A stretch of DNA of 64,000 nt from Galdieria partita. Its lineage: Eukaryota; Rhodophyta; Bangiophyceae; Galdieriales; Galdieriaceae. Of this stretch, positions 11,228 to 21,800 are shown in pieces. The stretch lies in NCBI GenBank assembly GCA_025991245.1, contig BQMJ01000008.1:186001-250000 (forward strand), read 5' to 3'. A program made the translations under genes and the position numbers. The notes below the pieces were generated by a model. The model worked only from the letters and a program-made list of their open reading frames with translations. It was not told the DNA's origin and did not search any database. Position 1 is the first letter of the stretch. Every line of letters starts with the position of its first letter.

Positions 11228-11558
11228 TGTGGCTTCCAAAAGAGTACTTCTGAATGGCGCCCAATGAATTGTCCTTATTTGGACGATGAAGAGAATTTAC
11301 TACAAAATAAAATTAGTTTGTTGTTTCATAGATACTAAAATCTGTCCGTCCAAAATTTTATCATTTGTCTTTTGTGTCTAGGATCTTATTCTCTCCTAGA
11401 ACAACAACATGGATTAGCTGGTTTGACTGTGCAATGATAATTTTAAAAAGTGAGTGACGCAATGATAAGTTTTCTCATATTTTTTCAATAAATGGATTGG
11501 TTCTGAACAATACTATATCAGAAAACGACAAGAAGCTCTGAATAAATACAGAACCATG
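11228..11558. other. Intergenic, 331 bp
   Basis: A+T-rich upstream region of the ABC transporter. No open frame of note and no recognisable motif. Confidence 0.5.
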
Positions 11559-12071
11559 TCAAGCAAAATGAGCACCAATGATATCCATATAACAATCACT
11601 ATTTAGTGTTGAGAACAACGATTCTTCAGGAGGTTTCTTTTCATATACAAATACGCTAAAGTATAATCTCGAGGATTGCTCAAAGCCCTCATAATAATAT
11701 CCTAGAACTTCCTTGCCTTTGGATTCCAAGTTTTCCAAATCTTCGGAAGTAACAAAAGAACTTCAAGTTCCTTCATTTTAAAGGAATCTTCCTTCGAGGG
11801 CTCTTTGCATGACAGTGAGTTTGTCAAGGGCTTCTTTACTCTTATAGTGAGTTTTGTTCAAATCGATGTCATTGCTGAAACTAGTTCTGCAACTCTTTTT
11901 AGTTCTTGGAGTTGACCAATGAATCAATAACCGATGTGATGACTGTGGCTTTGCAAGTCGAGTGCAAAATGAACGCATCTCAAGTCGTTGAAGAGTTCTT
12001 GGAGTTGACCAATGAATCAATAACCGATGTGATGACTGTGGCTTTGCAAGTCGAGTGCAAAATGAACGCAT
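11559..12071 (-). CDS. Putative small mitochondrial protein, exon structure unresolved
   Basis: Two open pieces lie on the minus strand. The upstream one (to 11778) begins with an Arg/Ser-rich, acid-free stretch, MRSFCTRLAKPQSSHRLL, typical of a mitochondrial presequence, and ends in a helical segment KSKEALDKLTVMQRALEG. The downstream one (11762-11559, 67 codons, ending in TGA) reads SSFVTSEDLENLESKGKEVL then aromatic-rich YYYEGFEQSSRLYFSVFVYE. They are in different frames, and I could not find a donor/acceptor pair in the right phase, so either the intron is atypical or these are separate. The presequence is carried twice because of the 93-bp duplication listed separately. No family recognised. 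Confidence 0.3.
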
Positions 12072-12087
12072 CTCAAGTCGTTGAAGA
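11902..12087. repeat. Perfect 93-bp tandem duplication
   Basis: Two adjacent copies (11902-11994, 11995-12087) are identical over all 93 bases by eye. The unit is 31 codons, so the duplication keeps frame. On the minus strand each copy carries an ATG (11978 and 12071) and encodes the same basic presequence-like peptide. Perfect identity means a recent duplication or an assembly artefact. Confidence 0.95.
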
Positions 12088-12144
12088 GTTCCCGCGCAAA
12101 CCAATCGGACTGTCAAGTCTCTTCTTTGAATTCTCATTGCGATT

Positions 12145-13774
12145 ATGTTGTCTCACGACTCTGCTGCGTTGTCTACGTTTATGAGTAGCTTGGAAGCCTA
12201 TTGCTGGACTCTTGTTTACTTTTTATCGACGATACTGTTTTTGGGAATATTCTGGAGAATTAGTGGATCTTTTTTCCTTTCAAAATTGGGTCTTTCGAGA
12301 GAGGTAAAAGGAAAGCAACTACCTCCAACATTTCAAGAAGGTCTCCCATTGATTGGAAATCTGATTGCTTTTGCAAAGGGACCTTTGACTGTAGTTCAAA
12401 AAGGTTACCAGTCCTGTGGGGATATATTTACTTTCAAGGTAGTTTTGCTTTACTTTTAGACAAGCTACTTATTTTTCTAGGTGCTCCACAAACATATTAC
12501 TTTCCTAGTTGGCCCTAAAGCCCATGAAGTCTTCTTTCAAGGTACAGATGATGAACTGGACCAGAATGAAGTTTATGCATTTTCAGTGCCCATTTTTGGG
12601 AAAGGTGTTGTATATGATGCCCCGCTTGATAAACGCTTGCAGCAATTGCGCATAATGTCTGCTGCCCTTAGACCGACTCGCATGTATGGTTATGTTGATC
12701 AAATGGTGCACGAAGCTGTTCAATTTTTTCGAAAGTGGGGGGAACAAGGCGAGGTTGATATTTTGGAGAGTTTGAGTGATCTTATTATCCTCACGGCAAG
12801 TCGTTGTCTCATGGGAAGAGAAGTTCGGGAACAGCTATTCGAAAAGGTTTCTAAGCTTTACCACGATTTAGATCAAGGAATGCAGCCTATTAGTGTATTT
12901 GCGCCATATTTGCCGATTTCTGCACATCGGAAACGTGACAAAGCTCGTGAAGAAATGGTTCAACTTTTCCGTACGGTTATCCAGAATCGTAGAATGCGAG
13001 GGTTAAAGGAAGACGACATGTTGCAAACTTTCATGGATGCAAGTTATAGGGATGGCTCTCGCCCTTCAGAGTTCGAAGTGGCAGGTTTGTTGATAGCACT
13101 ACTCTTTGCAGGTCAACATACTTCATCGATTACTGGAAGTTGGACGGGTATGCTAATGCTGAGAAATAAGAGCATTTTTGAACGAGTTAAGAAAGAACAA
13201 GATGCCATTATAGAGGAATTTGGTGATGAGCTGAATTATGACGTGCTTAGCAAAATGAATCTCCTGCATTTATGTATCAAGGAGACGCTAAGGATGTACC
13301 CACCCCTTATCTTGTTGATGAGAAAAGTTTTAAAACCAAAAATATACAAGGAATATGTAATTCCAGAGAACGATATTGTTATGGTTTCGCCTGCAGCCTC
13401 TGGTCGTCTTGAAAGTGTCTTTAAGAATGCGAATGTATGGGATCCTGATCGTTTTGGTCCACACAGAGAAGAGGATAAAAAAGCTCCCTTTTCATTTATA
13501 GGATTTGGTGGAGGTCGCCATGGTTGTATGGGTGAACAATTTGCATACCTTCAAATCAAGACAATATGGACTGTTCTCATTCGTTCGTTTGATTTAGAAC
13601 CCGTAGGAGGTCTGCCTCAACCAGATTATGTAAGTAATCCGCCTTTCTGCTAATATTGAGTTACTTAGTTTTACTTTGTAGAATGCAATGGTTGTTGGTC
13701 CAAGACCTCCATGCCTGTTGAGTTATCGAAAGAAGAAAGACTCTTTTTTAGACAGAGTTCCCTTGTATTCTTAA
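12145..13774 (+). CDS. CYP51: Sterol 14-alpha-demethylase, cytochrome P450 CYP51
   Basis: Removes the 14-alpha methyl group of lanosterol, cycloartenol or obtusifoliol in sterol synthesis at the ER. Three exons (12145-12438, 12481-13629, 13682-13774; introns 42 and 52 nt) give 511 aa. An N-terminal membrane helix (about 18-38) is followed by the proline hinge GKQLPPTFQEGLPLIGNL. Family marks are the B-prime/SRS1 region FGKGVVYDAPLDKRLQQL, I-helix AGQHTSSITGSWTG, ExxR in CIKETLRMYPP, and the heme loop FGGGRHGCMGEQ with Cys447. The C-terminus, AMVVGPRPPCLLSYRKK, is spliced from exon 3. A 14-alpha-demethylase assignment rests on the SRS1 and I-helix motifs specific to CYP51. Confidence 0.95.
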
Positions 13775-14013
13775 GAACATGCAGATTTGTATTCAAACGC
13801 TATATAAATTTTAGTATTCTTTGCTTGTTTGGGCATCGTTGAAATGGAAGAGGTCACTATACTAATGACTTTTATAAATGACGATCATATTCTAGAACAA
13901 AGTAACCTAGACAAATCGATCGCCATTGAAACGAAAATACACAACAACCTTCATACAATATCCAGAAGAAAACTAGATATCTTAGTTTTCATGATTGGCT
14001 TCGTTGAGCATAA

Positions 14014-14892
14014 TCACTTCTTCTGAAATAAGAATACGGTCCACGTCAACTTGCCTTGTTGACCAGCGTCTACCCATCGCTGCAATCCTGCCTTCATCTT
14101 CTCTTGAAAGGCAACTGAACACAAGCCCTCTTCAGCCAGTTGTTTGCCCTGTTTTTCCAATTCCATTTTAACACGACCATAAGTATCTACAAGTGCTTGC
14201 GGACAGTCAATTTCTTCCAACAATTCAAAGCCGCATCTCCTTGCATATTCTCTATAACGTTCTCTAGAGCCCATATCTACTAAATGTGCTCGTTCCAAAA
14301 TAGGCACGAGTTCTTCATGTGAAATTTCCTTCTGCAGAGGGTCAGTTAAAAGGAAAAATCCACCTTTCTTCAAAACCCGATAAGCTTCTTGAAATACTTT
14401 CAATTTATCAGGCGAATGAATTAGTGCTTCTTCACACCAGGCAAAATTGTACCGATCCGGCTCACATGGTAAATCTGTGAAAGAACCTAAATACACCTTT
14501 AACAAATCAGCTAACCCTGCTGATTCTGTAATTTCAACATTTCTTCTATTTTGCCACTCGCTGATATTGACACAATCAATATGTACTCCATAAGTAGAAC
14601 ATAGGAACCTTGCAGAACCTCCATAGCCAGCACCTAAGTCAATTCCAAAAGCTCCTTGTTGAAGAGCACCTTTATTGTAAAGCAATCTGGATAGCCACTG
14701 GACAGCTTTTGTACTGGTCTTGCGAATATCTTGTTCTTCCAATGGTTTGTCATAGAACGCCAAATGTAGATCTTCTCCTCCCCATATGCGAAAATAGAAT
14801 TCATCTGTATCTGTGTTGTCATAGTATTTTTGAACACTATCATTGTCTTGAGCTCCACTATCTTTCACCACACAGTTGCTATTTCCAGGCAT
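14014..14892 (-). CDS. Sarcosine/dimethylglycine N-methyltransferase (SDMT)
   Basis: SAM-dependent methylation of sarcosine to dimethylglycine and glycine betaine, an osmolyte pathway. Single exon, 292 aa. Motif I is GIDLGAGYGGSARFL (about 82-96). The N-terminal block VQKYYDNTDTDEFYFRIWGG and the later HSPDKLKVFQEAYRVLKKGG are almost identical, from memory, to the characterised Galdieria sulphuraria SDMT; the C-terminal GKLTWTVFLF also matches. Between these blocks the two sequences differ at many positions, so this is a paralogue or an orthologue from another Galdieria lineage. No transit peptide is obvious, suggesting a cytosolic enzyme. Convergent with CYP51, whose stop lies 239 bp away. 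Confidence 0.9.
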   Translation of the reverse strand: MPGNSNCVVKDSGAQDNDSVQKYYDNTDTDEFYFRIWGGEDLHLAFYDKPLEEQDIRKTSTKAVQWLSRLLYNKGALQQGAFGIDLGAGYGGSARFLCSTYGVHIDCVNISEWQNRRNVEITESAGLADLLKVYLGSFTDLPCEPDRYNFAWCEEALIHSPDKLKVFQEAYRVLKKGGFFLLTDPLQKEISHEELVPILERAHLVDMGSRERYREYARRCGFELLEEIDCPQALVDTYGRVKMELEKQGKQLAEEGLCSVAFQEKMKAGLQRWVDAGQQGKLTWTVFLFQKK

Positions 14893-15040
14893 GTTTCAAA
14901 AGAACAACAAAACTGTCCAAAAAGAAAATATGGAATGTGTTATTCGTTATGCGGGAATCATTTCTGCTCCACCGCCAGCCAACATTCCGTGCAATTTCAT
15001 TGGTTGAAATTTCCCACTATCAAGTCCAAACGAGTGGAAT

Positions 15041-16024
15041 CTAAGAATGGAAATTCCGTTCAATTTCCATGAAGCATTCTTCAATAGATTCATTCCTTAA
15101 CATTGCGTATCGAAGACTGCTGAAAATTTCAAAGTGGCGATGAATGCACTCCATTGCTTGGTAAATAACTCGTTTTACATATTGGTCAACGTCTTGAACT
15201 TCACCAGGACTCAGAAGCAGTTTTACCTGTTGTATGTCATTTTGACCTCCCTCTGCTATTCCAAAAACAAGAACTTCTGCTGCGATTCCTGCCAACCATA
15301 TCAATACAATGTAAGAGCGATTGTGTTTTAAAAGTTTTAGGACGTCTTCTTGGTTCAACAAAACACCAGAAGAAGCTCGTCTTTGCTTCAAGGCAGTCCA
15401 GTTGTCAACAGAATAGCTTTGAATTCTCACTCCTAATAAGTACGCAGTTAGAAAGTGACCTGCTTCATGGACGGCCACTCTCTGCCTATTTTGAAAAAGT
15501 CCAGAGAAAAAGTTTGTCACAGTTCCGTTAAAGCTGACATTATCAAGGCACCAGATGCCAAGAAAAATTCCAATAACTAACCATGTAGTGGTAGAGTCTA
15601 CACCAATTATTGGCTGTCCAATCAGAATGATTGTCAAGGACCCTATAAAAGTGGAAAGCACGACCTCGTTCTTCCTACTAGGCAATAAGAATCGCCATTT
15701 TCGGTCTACTCGAATTCCCAGTTTCTCGAAGTCTGACAACGAAACTTTTGTAACGTCAACAACTTTCCCTCTTCCAAAGCAAGTAGACAAGGGAGGATGC
15801 TCGTCAGTACAGGTTTCCTTTGCACTGGGCACGTTGAGGCAACTGACACAAAAACAACCACTATGTCCACAAACAAAAGTCTTTTTACAATGTTTCCTCA
15901 AATATAAAGCGTTGTGACAAGCTTTCCGAAAACATCCTGAAGATAGCAAGCTCACAAAAGTTGAGACAAAAGACAACCTGTTCGAATGAGGGTAATTGAC
16001 GATCCATCCACTCATCACCGCCAA
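15041..16024 (-). CDS. FtsH-like M41 metalloprotease domain protein without AAA module, plastid
   Basis: Single exon, 327 aa. A zinc-protease motif HEAGH (residues 186-190) sits in VAVHEAGHFLTAYLLGVRI, as in M41 peptidases. Two hydrophobic segments (about 120-165) precede it. There is no Walker A or B motif, so this is the AAA-less, membrane-bound family found in cyanobacteria and plastids (annotated in plants as ATP-dependent zinc metalloprotease-like) rather than FtsH itself. The Cys- and Arg-rich N-terminus probably serves as a transit peptide. The GVLLNQEDVLKLLKHNRSYI and AAEVLVFGIAEGGQNDIQ segments agree with that family. Proteolytic activity is inferred from the intact HExxH. It lies 55 bp from the Tic22 stop, same strand. 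Confidence 0.8.
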   Translation of the reverse strand: MAVMSGWIVNYPHSNRLSFVSTFVSLLSSGCFRKACHNALYLRKHCKKTFVCGHSGCFCVSCLNVPSAKETCTDEHPPLSTCFGRGKVVDVTKVSLSDFEKLGIRVDRKWRFLLPSRKNEVVLSTFIGSLTIILIGQPIIGVDSTTTWLVIGIFLGIWCLDNVSFNGTVTNFFSGLFQNRQRVAVHEAGHFLTAYLLGVRIQSYSVDNWTALKQRRASSGVLLNQEDVLKLLKHNRSYIVLIWLAGIAAEVLVFGIAEGGQNDIQQVKLLLSPGEVQDVDQYVKRVIYQAMECIHRHFEIFSSLRYAMLRNESIEECFMEIERNFHS

Positions 16025-16079
16025 TCAACTAAAAATCTCATATTGGCCTAATATAAATATGCAACCAAAATGTTTTTAT

Positions 16080-17048
16080 TCAACTTTTGGACTGATGATT
16101 CCGAATCCATTCAATGCTTTTTCGAGAAGCAAAGAAGCCCAAATTGCGAAGTTCCTCATTATCTCCTTTTTCAATCTCCTTTAACAACTGAAACAGATCT
16201 GCAATTTCTATAACAGGTTGTTGTGGTAACGATTTATCACTCTCTCTCAATCTTTTCCATGCAAGCTCCAAATCATCCTTATCAAGGAAAACTGGGACGT
16301 TTGACTCATCACCTTTACGAAGCATCAGACCTCTTGCCACAAATACAGGAACTCCATCAAAAGACGGTTTCCTCTTTTCTTTCTTCAAAAGTTCTCTAGC
16401 CTTCCGCACTTGCTCACTGTCAGGATGAAGCAAAAAAGTCATCATGAGCTCTCTACCTTCCTCATCTTTAAGTCCCGAACTTGTAGGAGGATTCGAAACC
16501 ATTTCGTATGCCTTATCCAAACCTATAACATGAATCTGAATATCGTCCGTGCCATTTGCTTGTTTTACTTTCGTCATCATTCTTCCAGCGTCTTCAGGAG
16601 AAAAGAAAATGTAACCTTTTTGGATTTTATCGTTACCGTCTTCAACTAAATAGGGTTGTCCGTCCGAATTTGTTACGGCAAAAACCGGAACTTGTGACAA
16701 CTTTGACTTCAAACTTTTCTTAACCTTTACGCCAGTAGCCAAGACAGGTTGAGCTTGAAAAGAAGATAGTTGCTGGCCCAAATTGTTTGGACTGCTGACT
16801 TGATTGGTTAAAAGCTGGCAGATGCTCAGTAGACTTATCGCGATCAATTTCAGAGTCAACTTGGGACTATCGTTTGTCACTCGACAACTGTCTACAGTTG
16901 TCTTACAGCTTATACAAGAAATAATACTTCGTCGTACAGAAACCAGTGATCGTTTAACATACGGGACATTTGAGGAGTTCCATACTTTGCATCGTCTCTG
17001 GTTCAACCCTGAAACAAGAGGAAGTGTTACGAAGCCAATACAGCCCAT
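16080..17048 (-). CDS. Tic22-like plastid import protein
   Basis: Component of protein import acting in the intermembrane space between the outer and inner plastid envelopes; cyanobacteria have a periplasmic homologue. Single exon, 322 aa. The first 70 residues are basic and hydroxylated, and a hydrophobic segment (about 66-80) follows, consistent with bipartite targeting. The core opens with LSQVPVFAVTNSDGQPYLVE and GYIFFSPEDAGRMMTKVK, both hallmark stretches. FDGVPVFVARGLMLRKGD and NVPVFLDKDDLELAWKRL form the second repeat-like half. Length fits the family (about 250-320). No intron seen. Confidence 0.85.
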   Translation of the reverse strand: MGCIGFVTLPLVSGLNQRRCKVWNSSNVPYVKRSLVSVRRSIISCISCKTTVDSCRVTNDSPKLTLKLIAISLLSICQLLTNQVSSPNNLGQQLSSFQAQPVLATGVKVKKSLKSKLSQVPVFAVTNSDGQPYLVEDGNDKIQKGYIFFSPEDAGRMMTKVKQANGTDDIQIHVIGLDKAYEMVSNPPTSSGLKDEEGRELMMTFLLHPDSEQVRKARELLKKEKRKPSFDGVPVFVARGLMLRKGDESNVPVFLDKDDLELAWKRLRESDKSLPQQPVIEIADLFQLLKEIEKGDNEELRNLGFFASRKSIEWIRNHQSKS

Positions 17049-17356
17049 TTCAATCCAAACGCTGCTGCTCTTATCTGATGTGGTGTTTCATTATTGTTGT
17101 TATTCTTATCTCCAGACAATCAGTATTCGTATGAATATCTTCAATTATATTTATTTTTAGTGTATGTCTTCACATTCGAATATATATACCCTTATCTTGA
17201 CGAGTTTAAGAAATCAACAACAAACTGCTTTATTGACAATCTTCAAAAGGAACTACAATAAGACAGACATTTAGGCTCTCAAGTTAAAATAGGAACTTGC
17301 GTCAGTTGCTCAACTTGAACAATCTTAAAAACTTTATTTTCCTATTTTCGTATAAC
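17049..17356. other. Intergenic, 308 bp
   Basis: A+T-rich gap between the prefoldin stop and the Tic22 start, both on the minus strand. It must hold the Tic22 promoter. No motif recognised. Confidence 0.4.
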
Positions 17357-17846
17357 TTACGAATCTTCGTCCTCTTCCTCCAAGTTTATAGCACTACCGA
17401 ACTTGCCGTAAAGAATTTTCTTCAGTTCATCCATCTCAACTTTTATCTTCTCTAACTTATCTTCCGTCTCTTGCAACTTACTTTCTAAGCTTTCCTTTTC
17501 AGTGTTTAGAAATTGCACTGCTTGGGATTGCTTTACTAAGACATAACACTTGTGTACAAATAAGCTTCTGACTCCTTTACAAAACTATTTCCTTACTTCA
17601 CCAATCCTTCGATGTACTTCGGTGTCTTCATCTAACAATTCAAGCTCCAACTGTGCGTCCTCAAGTTTCTCTTTTTCTTGTTTTAATTTCTTTCTCAAGG
17701 AACTTCAAAACCTATTAGGGAGGTTCAATCAGACTAACCTTTCTTTCTTCCACAAGATCCACTTTTTGCGTTACTAGACGAGAGAAGTAGTTTATTCTTT
17801 GCTGATCTTCCGCTGTTACCTCATAGTTACTGAAAGCAGTTGTCAT
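17357..17846 (-). CDS. PFD4: Prefoldin subunit 4
   Basis: Beta-type subunit of the hexameric prefoldin co-chaperone that hands actin and tubulin to the CCT chaperonin. Three exons (17846-17739, 17689-17597, 17548-17357; introns 49 and 48 nt) give 130 aa; human PFDN4 is 134. The order is EVTAEDQQRINYFSRL (EDQQKINKFARN in human), an N-terminal coiled coil KLKQEKEKLEDAQLELELLD, the RIGE/hairpin segment, a second coiled coil ESLESKLQETEDKLEKIKVE, and the very characteristic end YGKFGSAINLEEEDED. The gene is invisible to a single-frame reading because each exon is short. Confidence 0.9.
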
Positions 17847-17966
17847 ATCGTTTATTTGTGAAACCAAATTTTTACACAATTTCACAAATGCTCTCTAACT
17901 AGCAGTATTCCATAAGTTCTTATTTCACTGGCTTTATGCCTTCGTAAAATATCGGCAACTTTCCAT

Positions 17967-18749
17967 TTAACTGGTTGAACTACTGGATAATAGCATATGC
18001 GGTACTACAAATAGAACGGCTATGAATAGCAAGTCAAGAAGAACTTTCCCCAAGCCAAAGAATAATAAAAAAATCAACGCCGTTGAACTTGCTACGAGTA
18101 CTTTAATGGTTGGAGAGACAACACCCAACAAACCAGTTTCAGTATGACCAGGATATACTAAGAACAAAGCTACAATCAATGCAGTCTCCAGAACAAAAGA
18201 TAAAACACCCAAAGGATGAACAAGCAACAGAAACAAGCAAAAGAATGCTACACATATGATGTAGTTATACAAGTAAGACTGTAGATTAGTAGCTATTCTG
18301 GTTGACCAAGATTCCATTGGCGGAATTGAAAAACTCCTAACATCGAAAAACTCTTTCCAAGGCTTTGCTGACCCCCAAACAAGTGTCAAACGATCTCGAA
18401 CTCCCAGTTCCTGGTTGGGTTCAAAAGGCGTTGTAAAGAGTTGAAAGTTTTCCGAGCCATCTCTCCAAGCACCTGTCTCTTGAAGGAACTCTGCGTGAAG
18501 TGACGTATTTGGCTTCGAAAAACCAGATTCTAACCTGCCCTTTGGACCTTCTTCTCTAATTTCTTCAAAAGGAGACCCTTCAGAAACACCAGGTATACTT
18601 GTTTTGTAGTTCTCCGAACTAGTGCCCGGTAAGTTTATGGCTATGTCGTTTTCTCTTCCACTTGTGGTTTCCGAATAACTGCTGATTCCTTCTGGCAACT
18701 TTGTAGCTCCATAGTTCTCTAAAGTAAAGTCTTCTCCATTTTGTGACAT
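17967..18749 (-). CDS. PRA1 family protein (prenylated Rab acceptor)
   Basis: Membrane protein of the ER/Golgi that binds prenylated Rab GTPases and promotes their membrane insertion. Single exon, 260 aa. Residues 1-130 are hydrophilic, Ser/Glu-rich and unconserved. The PRA1 domain begins with SAKPWKEFFDVRSFSIPP and continues WSTRIATNLQSYLYNYI, followed by four hydrophobic segments in two close pairs (about 168-186, 190-205, 213-228, 232-252), the usual PRA1 hairpin topology. The long N-terminal extension is unusual. Divergent from the F-box/SNF2 gene with only 100 bp between starts. Confidence 0.85.
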   Translation of the reverse strand: MSQNGEDFTLENYGATKLPEGISSYSETTSGRENDIAINLPGTSSENYKTSIPGVSEGSPFEEIREEGPKGRLESGFSKPNTSLHAEFLQETGAWRDGSENFQLFTTPFEPNQELGVRDRLTLVWGSAKPWKEFFDVRSFSIPPMESWSTRIATNLQSYLYNYIICVAFFCLFLLLVHPLGVLSFVLETALIVALFLVYPGHTETGLLGVVSPTIKVLVASSTALIFLLFFGLGKVLLDLLFIAVLFVVPHMLLSSSSTS

Positions 18750-18849
18750 GGCTCAGAGAGCCTTCTCACAGCAACCAAAGAAGAATGCCTAATCGGAATT
18801 TTGTGAAATTGCTTGAAAATGTGCACTCAATGAATAGTTTCACCTGGAA
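18750..18849. promoter_or_regulatory. Divergent promoter region, PRA1 / F-box-SNF2
   Basis: The 100 bp between two opposed ATGs must serve both genes. No named motif seen. Confidence 0.4.
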
Positions 18850-21800
18850 ATGAATGAAGACGAATATATTCTACTTGGAAGTCTTCTTGTAAGAAAAGAT
18901 TCATACGCGAGAAACGTTTGCTGCGATATTGGTCTTGACCCCACCTTCCAACGTATCTCAACGGAACTTGTGCTTAAGATGGACGAACAAAGTGTTGACG
19001 TGGAACGAGCTCAATTACTAGCGTGTCGTCATCGATTGGAACAAAGTTCTTTGCCTTCTCGTTCTAGCAGAAGTGTTGCCAGTTTTTTGAAATTTTTCTG
19101 TCGCCACTTGTATTTTCTTTCAAAGGAACCTAAGGAAGATGATGGCAAGCCAGATTCTTCTTGTGGTGTATTGGGCTGCAAGGCTTGTGACGATGTGGAA
19201 ACTTCAAAGTTAGAAACGAGATTTCGACTACATAAAGTATTTGAAGAGTTGAAGGAAACAGTCGAGGAAGATCCTGTTGTAGTTTCGAAAGCAACCGTGA
19301 ATGACAATTGTTTGTTGTTCTCGTTACCAGTTGATTTACTCTATAGAATTCTAGACTATTTGGCTGTACAAGACGTGCGTTACTTTGCAAGAACCTGCAG
19401 GAGAGCGAAGAGTATTTGTGATTCATATATACCAGGCCTCAAACTTACCTTATTACCACATCAACAAAGAGCTTTGAGGTTTATGTTAAAGAGAGAAAGA
19501 AAGGTACGGAAGTTACTTTGTGAAATCTTGTATCTTATTTACAGTTGTATTGAAAAGGAAACAAGTTTTTATCGAAATCCTTGTTTATATTGTATCCGTT
19601 TCCCAGTAAACTTTAAATTCTGGGACGCTTTCTATGTAGACTCGGTGACGGGGACTATTTCATTGCAACCTCTCGGAAGTGAAGTTTTCGAAGACTTTCA
19701 AGGTGGCCTTTATTGTGATGAACCAGGCTTAGGAAAGACTATTACCATACTGGCTCTTATATTGAAAACTTTTAGACAATATGCTGATGGACCCACAGAA
19801 GAAACCATTTTTGAAAAATCTTTGGATACTGGAAATTCTATCCAAGTTGCCAAATGTTATATTCCAAACGAAGCTCTTAATCCAGGTCGTTCTGTACCAT
19901 CATCGAACTTATCTCCTTTGGTTTGTAAACCTCAGTTTTTCAAGAATCACTCGAGTGATGATTCGAGTTCCCCTTCTCCTTTGAAGAAGAGAAAAATCCG
20001 AAGACCAGAACGTTATTGTAATACTATTGAAGCTACAATGTCCAAACCTTGTGCGTCAGAACTACCATTGGTCTATATTTCTGGAGCGACACTAATTGTA
20101 GTTCCTTCTACGCTACTATTACATTGGGAAGAACAGTTGACATTACATAGTCGTGAAAAGATTCGTATTTTGGTCCATATTGGCGACCGTCACTTTAGAT
20201 TTTGTGGTGGGCGTTGTTTTAGAAGTTTTCCTCTTCAATTAGTGCTACACTATTTTGACGTGGTGCTTACTACATTTAGTCAAGTTCAACGTGAATATCA
20301 ACGAGCAAAGAGCAATGACGCATCATTATTAAGTATCCATTGGTTTCGAGTGATTCTAGATGAAGGACATCGTGTAGGTGCAAGCTTGAGTCTTAACTAT
20401 ACCAAAATGATCTGCTGTGCACTTCGTACGGATCGTCGCTGGATCATGACTGGGACTCCTACACCGAATACTTCAATGAGTGACATTGCACATCTTGCTC
20501 CTCTGTATGAGTTTCTTCGTGACGAAGCATTCGGAGTAGGAAAAAATGTTTGGCTACACTGCATTCAAAGACCATTTGAGGCAAAGCAGGTAAGACGTTC
20601 TGTCCATATTTGATATTTTCTTTCTGAATATCAATCTAGCTTGAGGGTTTAGACCGTTTAAAATTTTTATTGCAAAGAACAATGTTTCGCACATTGAAGT
20701 CGGAAGTCGAAGTGATTCCACCTTCTTATATCAGTTGCAAGCTTTTGGACTTCTCACCTGTAACTGCCTTGAGTTATAATGAGCTGGTTTCGGTTATACG
20801 AAGAAACCTTCTGTTAGCAGATTTTAATGATCCTGATCATACACAGTCCCTTCTTCACCCCAAAAATAGACATGCTGCTCGACAAGCTATTGAGAATGTT
20901 AGGAAGTCTTGCTGTATTGCTGGTCATATTAAGTTGTCCGTGTTGCAGGAGGACCTCAATGAAACTCTTGGCAAGTTACAATTGGAACTTGAAAAGTCAT
21001 TGTCTAGCACAGATTCAGAGACAATTCAGAGGCATGTTTTCAGAATTCAGAAAGTTTTGTTAGAAGGTGGTTTGTGCGAGTTATGTTCAGAATGGATTCG
21101 CCTTCCAATAGTCACACCATGTTGTCATATTTTATGCACCGATTGTGCTTCAACAAGCAGAGTATGTTGCCCGCTGCAAAATTGTCAAAGAAAATACCGG
21201 TTAGACAAGAAGGATGTTCCTGAAGATCTAATCGAGTTGCAGCCAGGATTTATGCAGGAAAATTGGCATCCGACTTGGGAAGAAACAGATAGTGCCAAAG
21301 CGAATTACTTATTATCAGCTTTAAAGCAGTTGAATGAGGAACCGTGAGGCATTTTTACATTTCTTGTTGTATGTTTACTTGTTTGTAAGGGTTTTAGACA
21401 ATGGCGTATGGACAAGAAGGAAGCGGAAGGTTATCGTGTTTTCGCAGTTTTTGGAGCATATCTTTTTGATTTCGAACATTTTGGATAGACATGGTAAGCT
21501 CAAATAGTTGTGTGTCCAGTAGTTGAAGATCGTAGGATATCGATATTGTCGTGTTCTGGGAGCGTTGTCGTATCAAGCAAAGATGAATGCCCTCCATCAT
21601 TTTCGACATGATTCTTCCATTCAGATTTTGATTCTTGTAAGCAAACTTGTTTGAATGAATATGAATCGTTGAAGCTTCTTTTAGGATTCGACTGGTGCGT
21701 TTGGACATGATTTAAGCTTTGTTTCACATATATACATTATGGAACCTGTTTGGGACCAATCTTTAGCTTCACAGGTTCAGTAAAAGTATCGTCTTCTGTA

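Noticed and set aside
13829-14026. 65-codon frame between CYP51 and SDMT
   Set aside because: Ile/Thr-rich with no conserved motif, in the 3' flank of two convergent genes.
21394-21727. Minus-strand frames near 21.5 kb
   Set aside because: Antisense to helicase C exons of the SNF2 gene, whose splice sites and motifs are clear.
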